From: Clostridia bacterium
GTDB taxonomy: Bacteria; Bacillota; Clostridia; Christensenellales; Aristaeellaceae
Assembly: GCA_017430225.1 (NCBI GenBank)
Contig: JAFRNK010000003.1
Coordinates: 32,099-96,098, forward strand
DNA: 64,000 nt
Reading direction: 5' to 3'
In this document: positions 32,829-40,188 of the stretch, in pieces
Position numbering within the stretch: position 1 is the first letter of the stretch
Layout of the letters: each line of letters begins with the position of its first letter
Notes under the pieces: generated by a model
The model's database searches: none
Told to the model about the DNA's origin: nothing
What the model saw: the letters and a program-made list of their open reading frames with translations, nothing else
Made by a program: the position numbers and the translations under genes

Positions 32829-34013
32829 TTCTCGAATGGAATCAGCGTAGAAGGCGTTCATTTCTTCTTCCGTGGGGAAGGTGGCCAGGTACATCTGGTT
32901 GCCCATGGCGCCGGACAGGGCGTCCGGGATGCGCTCGACCATGCGCAGCTTGTCGGAATATTTCCAGCAGAGCTCTTCGTGGGAGAGGGCGAACGGCTTG
33001 CCGTCGCGGCGGCCGGCAAAGGCGCAGAAGTAATGCTCGCCCAGGGGCTTGGTGGACCGGTCGAAGGCGATCATGTCCGCCCAGATCTTGTAGACGTCCG
33101 TGGAATTGGCGAAGTTCATCATGTCCGGGGAATAGCCGCCGCTCGGGCGCATGTTGACCTCGAGGGCCACCACCTGCCCGGCCTTGCCGATGTGCTGGTC
33201 GCAGGTCAGGCGGAAGAACTCGAAGTGCACGAAACGGCTGTGCACGCCGAAGCTCTTGGCCGTTGCGCGGCCCGCGGCGCGGACGTCCGGCGCGAGATCC
33301 CTGACGATATAGTACAGGGAGTTGTCGTTGTTGTTGACGATATCCATGATGGAGTTCGGCGTGACGTTGCCAGTCTCGAACAGCGGATTGCCGTTGCTGT
33401 CGATGATCGCGTCGTAGCTCGTGACCACCGCGGAGATGAACTCCTCCATGATGTAATCGACGCCGGGGTGCTTTTCGCCCAGGAACCAGCGCAGCTCGTC
33501 TTCGTTGTCGAGCTTGTGCGTATCCGAGGCGCCGACGCCGTCGTCAGGCTTGACGATGACCGGCCAGCCGACCTCTTTAATGAAGGCCATGCAGCCGTCG
33601 AAATCGTCCACGATGTGCCAGCGTGCGGTGGGGATGCCGACTTTCTGGTAGTATTCCTTCATGCCGCTCTTGTAGCGGATGCGGTGCAGGTCGCTCTCCT
33701 GCCAGCCGCTGGTGATATGGAAGTCCGTACGCAGCATCGCGTCGTGGGTGAGCCAGTACTCGTTGTTGCTCTCCAGCCAGTCAATGCGCCCGTACTTGCT
33801 GATGAAGAACGCCACGGCGCGGTAAACTTCGTCATAGTTCTCCAGCGACCCGACCTTGTAATACTCGTCCAGGCTGCCGCGCAGTTCCGGCATCAGATCG
33901 TTATAGGGGCAGTCCCCGATGCCCAGCACGCGCAGGCCGTTGTTCTTCAGTTCACGGCAGAACATCCAGTAGTTGGTGGGGAAATTGGGGGAGATGAAGA
34001 TGAAGTTTTTCAT
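32823..34013 (-). CDS. ATP-grasp family carboxylate ligase
   Basis: In this 396-aa protein the ATP-grasp fold is shown by GWPVIVKPDDGVGASDTHKL (nucleotide-binding strands), the YIMEEFI hinge and the metal-binding EVNMRPSGGYSPDMMNFA. The N-terminal PreATP domain opens with FIFISPNFPTNYWMFCREL. Family enzymes join a carboxylate to an amine or thiol using ATP. Start ATG 34013 follows GAGGAGGCCCAGT. Upstream lies a pair of identical palindromic operators, and upstream of those two esterase genes on the same strand. The product is unknown; a small peptide or modified amino acid is a reasonable guess. Confidence 0.82.
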   Translation of the reverse strand: MKNFIFISPNFPTNYWMFCRELKNNGLRVLGIGDCPYNDLMPELRGSLDEYYKVGSLENYDEVYRAVAFFISKYGRIDWLESNNEYWLTHDAMLRTDFHITSGWQESDLHRIRYKSGMKEYYQKVGIPTARWHIVDDFDGCMAFIKEVGWPVIVKPDDGVGASDTHKLDNEDELRWFLGEKHPGVDYIMEEFISAVVTSYDAIIDSNGNPLFETGNVTPNSIMDIVNNNDNSLYYIVRDLAPDVRAAGRATAKSFGVHSRFVHFEFFRLTCDQHIGKAGQVVALEVNMRPSGGYSPDMMNFANSTDVYKIWADMIAFDRSTKPLGEHYFCAFAGRRDGKPFALSHEELCWKYSDKLRMVERIPDALSGAMGNQMYLATFPTEEEMNAFYADSIREK

Positions 34014-34042
34014 ACTGGGCCTCCTCAGCAAATAATGTTGTT

Positions 34043-34110
34043 TTGCACCATGGAACTGATACGAAAGTGCAAAATTTGCACTTTGTGTTTTTAAGGTGCA
34101 ATTCTTGCAC
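34043..34110 (-). promoter_or_regulatory. Tandem palindromic operators GTGCAA-N3-TTGCAC
   Basis: The exact pattern GTGCAA-N3-TTGCAC occurs at 34067-34081 (arms extended to 10 bp, AAAGTGCAAA) and at 34096-34110, with centres 29 bp apart. A lone half-site TTGCAC is at 34043-34048. Their place just before the ATP-grasp gene points to a dimeric repressor or activator. No regulator gene is adjacent. Confidence 0.6.
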
Positions 34111-34153
34111 CACGGCTCATCGGAAATGTTGAGAGTGGGGAATAGAACTGTCA

Positions 34154-34239
34154 GAAGTCAGTAAGGAGGAAGGAGAAAGCAGGGAGTTAATATTTTCATA
34201 AGCAGAAGTACTTCCTGATTCCTGACTCCTGCTTCTTTA
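34154..34239. repeat. Degenerate heptamer repeat, locus 3 (two arms)
   Basis: Left arm 34154-34188 reads GAAGTCA, GTAAGGA, GGAAGGA, GAAAGCA, GGGAGTT. Right arm 34212-34239 reads TTCCTGA, TTCCTGA, CTCCTGC, TTCTTTA and runs into the esterase stop. The purine arm and pyrimidine arm could pair imperfectly. Confidence 0.6.
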
Positions 34240-34989
34240 CTAATCCAACAGGTGTGGCACGTGGTATTCCACCTGCCTGTACCACCAGTCCCAGTCGTGC
34301 GCGACGTCGTGGCCCCAGATGTCGACCCACACGTCGATGCCCTTCTCGCGGAAGATGTCGCGCAGGCGGAAGGTGGTGTCCTTCTCCTCCCAGGGGCCCT
34401 GGCCGACCACGATGATGCCGCGGTGGCGGCTGTATTCCTGCGCGAAGGGATGGTCGGCGGGCATGTTGGCCAGGTAGTCCACCGGGCTGTTCAGGTAGAC
34501 GAGCTCGTCCGAGTAATTGCCGAATCCGTAGCTGGCAGTATAGATGCCGCTCAGGGCGAGCAGGCCGTCGAAAAGGTCCGGACGGCGGAAGAAGCAGTTG
34601 GCGGCGTGCGTCGCGCCGAGCGAGCAGCCGAAGGCGATCACGCCGGGATAGCCCGTCCAGCCGTTGCGCGCGTTGACCATGTCGCGGGCGAAGGGCACGA
34701 CCTCGTTGAAAATATAGGACATCCACTGCTCGTGCCGGCGGATGCGCCAGTAGGGGTCGTAATCGGCGCTCCAGGTCTCGCGGTCCATCGTGTCGATGGA
34801 GAAGACCATCACTCTCCCCGCGTCGATCCAGGGCCGCCACACGTCCGTCATGTGGAAGTTCTCAAAGTCGAAGAAGCGCCCGTCCTGGCAGGGGATGAAA
34901 AGCACCGGCCGTCCGGCGTGGCCGTAGACCTTCATCTCCATGTCGCGGTTCAGGGAAGGGCTGTATTGCTTGAAATACTGTGTTTCCAT
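34240..34989 (-). CDS. Alpha/beta-hydrolase (putative esterase)
   Basis: The protein has 249 aa with the esterase-D-like alpha/beta-hydrolase fold. The nucleophile elbow is GCSLGA (S123), and a likely catalytic His lies in DIWGHDVAHDWDWW near the C-terminus. No signal peptide, so cytoplasmic. It starts 12 bp after the upstream esterase stop and is followed, after a repeat, by the ATP-grasp gene on the same strand. It may hydrolyse an acyl or peptide ester. Its sequence is only distantly like its neighbour at 35002, so this is not a recent duplication. Confidence 0.8.
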   Translation of the reverse strand: METQYFKQYSPSLNRDMEMKVYGHAGRPVLFIPCQDGRFFDFENFHMTDVWRPWIDAGRVMVFSIDTMDRETWSADYDPYWRIRRHEQWMSYIFNEVVPFARDMVNARNGWTGYPGVIAFGCSLGATHAANCFFRRPDLFDGLLALSGIYTASYGFGNYSDELVYLNSPVDYLANMPADHPFAQEYSRHRGIIVVGQGPWEEKDTTFRLRDIFREKGIDVWVDIWGHDVAHDWDWWYRQVEYHVPHLLD

Positions 34990-35001
34990 AGGCAGGACCT
35001 C

Positions 35002-35760
35002 TCAATATAGCAGAGTCGGCAGGAAGATGGGGATCTGGCGCTCCCAGCTGGCCTCGCAGTGCTCGCCGCCGGGAACGACGCGCGTGGTCACGTACGCGCC
35101 TTTGCGGTCCAAGGCGTCCGCACAGCGGCAGAAATAGCCGCGCATGTACTCCTGGCCTTTAAGCTCTTCTGAACCGTAATCCATGTACACGACCGTATCC
35201 GGGCCGATGTGCGCCTTGCGGATGGTCTCGGCCATCCGGCAGTCCGACGCCCAGACGGAGGGGGAGAGCGCCGCCGCGCGGGAAAAGACGTGGTTGTATT
35301 CGCTGACGGCGAAGAGGCTCATCAGCCCGCCCATCGAGGAGCCGGCGATCCAGGTGGTTTCCCGCTCCGGCAGGGTGGGGTAGCGCTCGTCGATCATCGG
35401 CTTCAGCGTCTCGACCATCCAGCGCATGTAGCGCCGTCCGTAGCCGGTGATGTGCCCGAAGCGCTCGTCGTCGAAGGTGTAGGGGGAATACTCGTTCAGC
35501 CGCCCGTGCGGGGGACGGTGGTTGCAGTCCACCGCGACCACGATCAGGCCGGTGCGCGTCCTGTCCAGGTATTTGCCCATGCCCCAACTCTTGCCGTAGG
35601 TGGCGTCCTCATCGAAAAAAACGTTGTGCCCGTCGAACATGTACAGGACGGGGTGGCGGCTTTCGCGGTTCTTTTTCGTCTGTGTGGGCAGATAAACGTA
35701 AACTTTTCTCGGCTTCCGGCCGGTTACCGGCCAGACCGGGGTTTTCCATGTCTCGATCAA
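35002..35760 (-). CDS. Alpha/beta-hydrolase (esterase D / enterochelin-esterase-like)
   Basis: The protein has 252 aa. Family features: VYLPTQ near the N-terminus, LYMFDGHNVF, nucleophile elbow GSSMGG (S142), and VPGGEHCEASW carrying the catalytic His. This set is typical of IroE/Fes-like and S-formylglutathione-hydrolase-like esterases. No signal peptide. It is first in the minus-strand group esterase-esterase-ATP-grasp. A siderophore esterase is possible, but no siderophore synthesis or uptake gene is nearby. Confidence 0.83.
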   Translation of the reverse strand: MIETWKTPVWPVTGRKPRKVYVYLPTQTKKNRESRHPVLYMFDGHNVFFDEDATYGKSWGMGKYLDRTRTGLIVVAVDCNHRPPHGRLNEYSPYTFDDERFGHITGYGRRYMRWMVETLKPMIDERYPTLPERETTWIAGSSMGGLMSLFAVSEYNHVFSRAAALSPSVWASDCRMAETIRKAHIGPDTVVYMDYGSEELKGQEYMRGYFCRCADALDRKGAYVTTRVVPGGEHCEASWERQIPIFLPTLLY

Positions 35761-35901
35761 ACCCGGACCTCCTGTGCGCGGCGGAATTCCGTGCCGCGGA
35801 ACGGGATAAGTATATTACATTGAAGAAAGGATGTCAAAGCAATTCGGTATTCGTATTGTATAAAAAACCGGCTGCCGGGCCGGTCACAGCGCCTAAAGGG
35901 C

Positions 35902-35930
35902 TTGACACCGGTCCGTCAAATCAGTACTAT
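35902..35930 (+). promoter_or_regulatory. Promoter of the binding-protein/sensor-phosphatase operon
   Basis: TTGACA (35902-35907), 17-bp spacer, TACTAT (35925-35930). Confidence 0.65.
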
Positions 35931-36012
35931 AACTGTAGTGCTGTTTCCCGCGGGACGCTGCACGCATGACGGATAAAACTCTTTGGAACATATATGACGA
36001 AAGTGGGAGAAT

Positions 36013-37689
36013 ATGTGCGGAAATAGATTATCCATGACAGCGCTGCTGCTGGCAGTGCTGATTCTGCTGACAGGCTGCGCCGGCACGCAGCCCGCGACGG
36101 CGCCGGAGAAGCAGGCCGGCGAATCCGCATCTGTGACGAAAGCGCCTGTGGAACAGGGGCTGGTGCGGCTTGCCCTGTCCGAGCCGATCAGCACCATGGA
36201 TGTGCATAAGAACACGGCGGACTACATGCTCCCGCTCAATATTTATGAGCGCCTGTTTGATATCCGGGTCAATGAAGACGGCTCTACGAGACTGGAAAAC
36301 GGACTCGCGGATGACTGGTCCGTCTCCGAAGACGGCCTGACCTATCACTTTACCCTGCGCGGCGACGCTTTCTTTTCTGACGGCACGCCGGTGAAGGCGT
36401 CGGACGTGGCGTTCACCTTTACGCGCATGCTGGCGCTGCCCGACAGCCGGCAGACGGACTTCGCGGACATGATCCGCGGCGCTGCCGCGGTGATGGCGGG
36501 GGAGACGGACACGCTGGAAGGCGTCCGGGTCCTGGACGACAGAAGTCTGGAAATCACGCTGTCCGAGCCCTTTGCGGGCTACCTGTACCAGCTGGCGACA
36601 CCGTCCTGCAGCATCCTGAGCGAGAAATGCGTCACGGAGGCGGGAAATGATTTCGGCCATACGGCTGAGCACACGATTGGCTCCGGGCCGTACCGGCTGA
36701 CAGAATACACGAATAACCGGATCACGCTGGAGAAGAATCCGTATTACCACTGCCGCGAAGGCGAAGAACTGACCGTCAGCCGTGCGGAATATCAGGTGCT
36801 TGCCCCTGCCCTGATCGACCGTATGTTCCGCGACGGCGATCTGGACCTGATGGATCTGAGCCGTGTGAATCCGGAAGTGGTGAAGGAAGTCTACAAGACG
36901 CCCGAGTGGGCGGCCCGCACGATCGCCTACAGCCGCGTGGAGGTCCAGTACCTGATGCTGAACGTGGAAACGCCGCCCCTCAACGACGTGCGCGTCCGCA
37001 AAGCGGTGCAGATGGCCATCAACCGGCAGAAGATCCTGGACGAGCTGTACAACGGGGACGGGAAACTGCTGGACGGTATCTACCCGAGGGGCCTGATCGG
37101 ATTCACCGAGGAAAACCAAGGCTGGCTGAAATACGACCCGGAAGAAGCCGCAAGGCTGATCAGCGAGGTGCCGGGGGTCAAGGACGTTCGTCTGGAGCTG
37201 GCCGCGAATTCGGAGAGCGAGATCCGGACTTTGCGCATGCTGGAAATGATCCGGCAGGATCTGAGCGCGGTGGGGCTGAACGTCTCGATGGTGGGCTATG
37301 ACGACGAAAGCCGCATGTACCTGCGCAGGGCAGGCAGGCTGATGGCCTACACCGGCGAATGGAGCGCGGATTTCAACGACCCGGACAATTTCATTTACAC
37401 GTTCTTCGGCAGCCGCGCGAAGACGCTTTCCCGCTCCGGCAACTACAGCAACGCGGAAGTGATCGCCCGCATCGCGGCAGCGCGGACGATGCAGGACGAG
37501 GCGGAGCGAATGCGGGAATACGCCGATCTTGAGAAGATCCTGATCCGGGACGAGGCCGTTTGGGTGCCGCTCTTCTCCTCCGAGCATCTGTTTATTCCGG
37601 GCGACCGGGTGGAAAGTTTTACTCCCTTCTGGGCGGGCTGGGGCTCGCTGTACCTGAAGGATATCGTCCTGAAACCCGAAGCGCGGTAA
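36013..37689 (+). CDS. Family 5 extracellular solute-binding lipoprotein (peptide-type)
   Basis: The protein has 558 aa. A lipoprotein signal with LTGC lipobox (C22) is followed by an SBP_bac_5 fold. Family-typical segments: LYERL-like NIYERLFDI, LADDWSVSEDGLTYHFTLR, VAFTFTRML, GSGPYRLTEY, and VRKAVQMAINRQKILDELYNG. It binds peptides, oligosaccharides or metals for an ABC importer. No permease or ATPase gene follows; instead a sensor phosphatase starts 28 bp downstream. It may therefore be an orphan receptor that presents its ligand to the sensor. Start ATG follows GTGGGAGAAT. Confidence 0.9.
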   Translation: MCGNRLSMTALLLAVLILLTGCAGTQPATAPEKQAGESASVTKAPVEQGLVRLALSEPISTMDVHKNTADYMLPLNIYERLFDIRVNEDGSTRLENGLADDWSVSEDGLTYHFTLRGDAFFSDGTPVKASDVAFTFTRMLALPDSRQTDFADMIRGAAAVMAGETDTLEGVRVLDDRSLEITLSEPFAGYLYQLATPSCSILSEKCVTEAGNDFGHTAEHTIGSGPYRLTEYTNNRITLEKNPYYHCREGEELTVSRAEYQVLAPALIDRMFRDGDLDLMDLSRVNPEVVKEVYKTPEWAARTIAYSRVEVQYLMLNVETPPLNDVRVRKAVQMAINRQKILDELYNGDGKLLDGIYPRGLIGFTEENQGWLKYDPEEAARLISEVPGVKDVRLELAANSESEIRTLRMLEMIRQDLSAVGLNVSMVGYDDESRMYLRRAGRLMAYTGEWSADFNDPDNFIYTFFGSRAKTLSRSGNYSNAEVIARIAAARTMQDEAERMREYADLEKILIRDEAVWVPLFSSEHLFIPGDRVESFTPFWAGWGSLYLKDIVLKPEAR

Positions 37690-37717
37690 TGCGCGGCGCA
37701 GGATACAGGGGGTTCGC

Positions 37718-39913
37718 ATGAAAGAAAGCCTTCGCGTAAAAATATTCAGAATGAACATCATGCTGATCACCGTGGCGCTTTTGCTGTTCACGGCGGTCGG
37801 CGTATATCAGATCCGACGTTATTCCCAGCTGATGGAAGAAACCAACAGGAACCAGAACACGGTGATCGTGGATACCCTGTCGGACTCTATGCGGGACATG
37901 GCGACGGAGAGCTTCCAGAAGTACGTGGTGTCCGAGGCCAAGATCATCGACGGAGAATTCTGGACGATGCGCCACGATCTGGAGATCCTGGCCATGCAGG
38001 TGCAGATGGTGCTGGAGGAACCCTCAGCTTATTCACCCGTGGAAGTGCCGCGGCCTTCGAAAGCGGACGCGGGTCAGCTGACGATGCAGCTGGTCTATTC
38101 CGATACCGCCGATCAAAGCGACGCGGCGATGAACGAGCAGATCATGCGCATCGGCGCTCTCAGGAACATGATGCTGGAGATGGTGGAGGGCAGCGATACC
38201 CTGTTCGACTGCATGGTCTCCCTGCCCGGCGGCGCCAGCATTATCGTGGACAGGTATCCCGAAGACAAGGTCGGCCCGGACGGCGAGGTCCAGTGTTACA
38301 ACGCGGACAGGCGCCCCTGGTATGTCGGCGCGCTCGTGCATGGGAAGACGTATTTCACGCCCGTGAACGTGGATAACTATCTGAATTCGTATGAAGTGAT
38401 GGTAGGCATTCCGGTGTATGTGGACGGAGAGCTGGCCGCGGTATGCGGCGGCTCCATCCTGCTGGATTCGCTGGAAGGCGTCATCACCAACGCGAAGCTG
38501 GGCGAATACACCGATACCTGCCTGATCAACGAGAACGGGACGCTCATCTATTCCTCGAGGACGAACGGCGAAATGGGCATGTCCGGGTTCGAGCTGAAGA
38601 GCCTGCTGGAGGGCAACAACGCGGACCTTGTAACGCTGGTGGACAAGGCGCTGAAGGGCGACGTCGGCTTCTCGCTGCTGGAAGTGGACGGAAAGCAGAC
38701 CTATATCGCCTATGCGCCGATAGAGACCCTCGGCTGGACGCAGCTGCTCAGTATTTCCCAGGATGATCTGAATGCCACGGCTTATCTGCTCGCGGAGCAG
38801 ACGGACGCCGTCATGGAGGAATCGATCGCCAGCATGCGCAGCAGCGGAGGCAGGACGGTGATCACGATCCTGATCATCGCCGCCTTGCTGCTCCTCCTCG
38901 CGGGCGTGCTTTCCCTGGTCTTTTCAAAACGCCTGGTCAATCCCATCAAGAAGATGACCCTGCGCGTATCCGAGATGCAGGGCGACGACATGAGCTTCAA
39001 GGTGGAGGACGTGCTGCTCACGGGCGACGAGATCGAGGTCTTGGCCCGGGCGTTCGCCAACATGTCGCAAAAAATGGAAGGCTATGTCAATGAGATCGTT
39101 GAAATCACTTCCGAGAAGCAGCGCCTGGATACGGAGCTGTCCGTCGCCGCGGATATCCAGCTGGACATGCTGCCGACGCGGTTCCCCGCTTTCCCGGACC
39201 GGAACGAGTTTGACCTGTACGCGGTCATGGACCCGGCCAAGGAAGTGGGCGGCGACTTCTACGATTTCTTCCTGATCGACGATGACCATCTGGGGCTGGT
39301 GATTGCGGACGTGTCCGGCAAAGGCGTCCCGGCGTCGCTGTTTATGGTCATTTCCAAGACGTTGATCAAGAACGTGGCAATCTCCGGCCGCTACGACAGC
39401 CCTGCGGATATCCTGAAAGACGTCAACGATCGCCTTTGCGAGGGCAATGAAGAGAACATGTTCGTCACGGCCTGGCTGGGCATCCTGACGATCTCTACGG
39501 GCGAACTGGTTTCCGCCAGCGCGGGCCACGAGTACCCGGTGTTCTATCGGAAGAATAGCGGGTTCGAGCTTGGGCGCGATCTGCACGGGATGGCCATGGG
39601 CGCGATGGAAGGCATGAAGTATCGCAACACGCACTGGCATCTTGATCCCGGTGACATGCTCTTCGTGTACACGGACGGCGTACCTGAGGCCAACAACAGC
39701 AGCGAGGAGCTCTTCGGCGTAGAGCGGATGCTTGAGGCGCTGGAAAAGAGCAAGCAGGAATCCGGCAGCAGTGCCGGGGAAAAGACGGACCTGAAGCTCT
39801 TCCTCAATACTTTGCGGGGACATATCGACGAATTCGTGGGCAATACCCCGCAGTTTGACGACCTGACCATGATGTGCGTGGAATATCAAGGCAGCACAAA
39901 AGCGGAAGAATAA
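37718..39913 (+). CDS. Membrane sensor serine phosphatase (dCache-like, HAMP, PP2C/SpoIIE)
   Basis: In this 731-aa protein a helix at about 13-31 precedes a large extracytoplasmic Cache-type sensor (about 35-370; NADRRPWYVGALVHGKTYFTP is typical). Then come a second helix (VITILIIAALLLLLAGVLSLVF), a HAMP linker, and a SpoIIE/RsbU PP2C domain from about 480 (AADIQLDMLPTRFP, AKEVGGDFYDFF, ADVSGKGVPASLFM, DDLTMM). The phosphatase normally activates an anti-anti-sigma factor. Its partner is not in the window. Position directly behind an orphan binding lipoprotein suggests ligand sensing through that protein. Confidence 0.9.
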   Translation: MKESLRVKIFRMNIMLITVALLLFTAVGVYQIRRYSQLMEETNRNQNTVIVDTLSDSMRDMATESFQKYVVSEAKIIDGEFWTMRHDLEILAMQVQMVLEEPSAYSPVEVPRPSKADAGQLTMQLVYSDTADQSDAAMNEQIMRIGALRNMMLEMVEGSDTLFDCMVSLPGGASIIVDRYPEDKVGPDGEVQCYNADRRPWYVGALVHGKTYFTPVNVDNYLNSYEVMVGIPVYVDGELAAVCGGSILLDSLEGVITNAKLGEYTDTCLINENGTLIYSSRTNGEMGMSGFELKSLLEGNNADLVTLVDKALKGDVGFSLLEVDGKQTYIAYAPIETLGWTQLLSISQDDLNATAYLLAEQTDAVMEESIASMRSSGGRTVITILIIAALLLLLAGVLSLVFSKRLVNPIKKMTLRVSEMQGDDMSFKVEDVLLTGDEIEVLARAFANMSQKMEGYVNEIVEITSEKQRLDTELSVAADIQLDMLPTRFPAFPDRNEFDLYAVMDPAKEVGGDFYDFFLIDDDHLGLVIADVSGKGVPASLFMVISKTLIKNVAISGRYDSPADILKDVNDRLCEGNEENMFVTAWLGILTISTGELVSASAGHEYPVFYRKNSGFELGRDLHGMAMGAMEGMKYRNTHWHLDPGDMLFVYTDGVPEANNSSEELFGVERMLEALEKSKQESGSSAGEKTDLKLFLNTLRGHIDEFVGNTPQFDDLTMMCVEYQGSTKAEE

Positions 39914-39937
39914 AAAACCGGTCTGCCATACAGGAAA

Positions 39938-40016
39938 AGGCATAAGGGTTAAGGTACAGTGAATCAATCATTGATGATTTCCTTGACACTTATGCCTTAT
40001 GCTTTATACCTTCTCA
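39938..40016. repeat. Degenerate heptamer repeat, locus 4 (two arms)
   Basis: Left arm 39938-39958 reads AGGCATA, AGGGTTA, AGGTACA. Right arm 39989-40016 reads CTTATGC, CTTATGC, TTTATAC, CTTCTCA. The arms are largely complementary and would fold around a 30-nt loop. Same 7-nt period as the three other loci. Confidence 0.6.
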
Positions 40017-40068
40017 TTTGGACGTGTTTCACAGTGTGCTGCTTTCTTAATGGTTGCACGCGCAATTA

Positions 40069-40098
40069 TTGACACTGCCGTCTGCCGCATGGTATTAT
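40069..40098 (+). promoter_or_regulatory. Promoter of the second flavoprotein gene
   Basis: TTGACA (40069-40074), 18-bp spacer, TATTAT (40093-40098). The leader is about 85 nt and includes a short CCCC/GGGG hairpin near 40149. Confidence 0.55.
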
Positions 40099-40188
40099 TT
40101 GGGAGAAAGATTTCCGTGCGCACTTCAAGTTTTTTACAGACGATGATGCCCCGACGGGGTATGATCAAATATATTTGGAGGTATCCCC

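Noticed and set aside
35002-35760. Siderophore (enterobactin-type) esterase locus
   Set aside because: The fold fits, but no siderophore synthesis, receptor or iron-uptake genes lie nearby.
2791-40016. CRISPR array
   Set aside because: The repeated 7-mers are degenerate and without spacers, and no cas genes are present.
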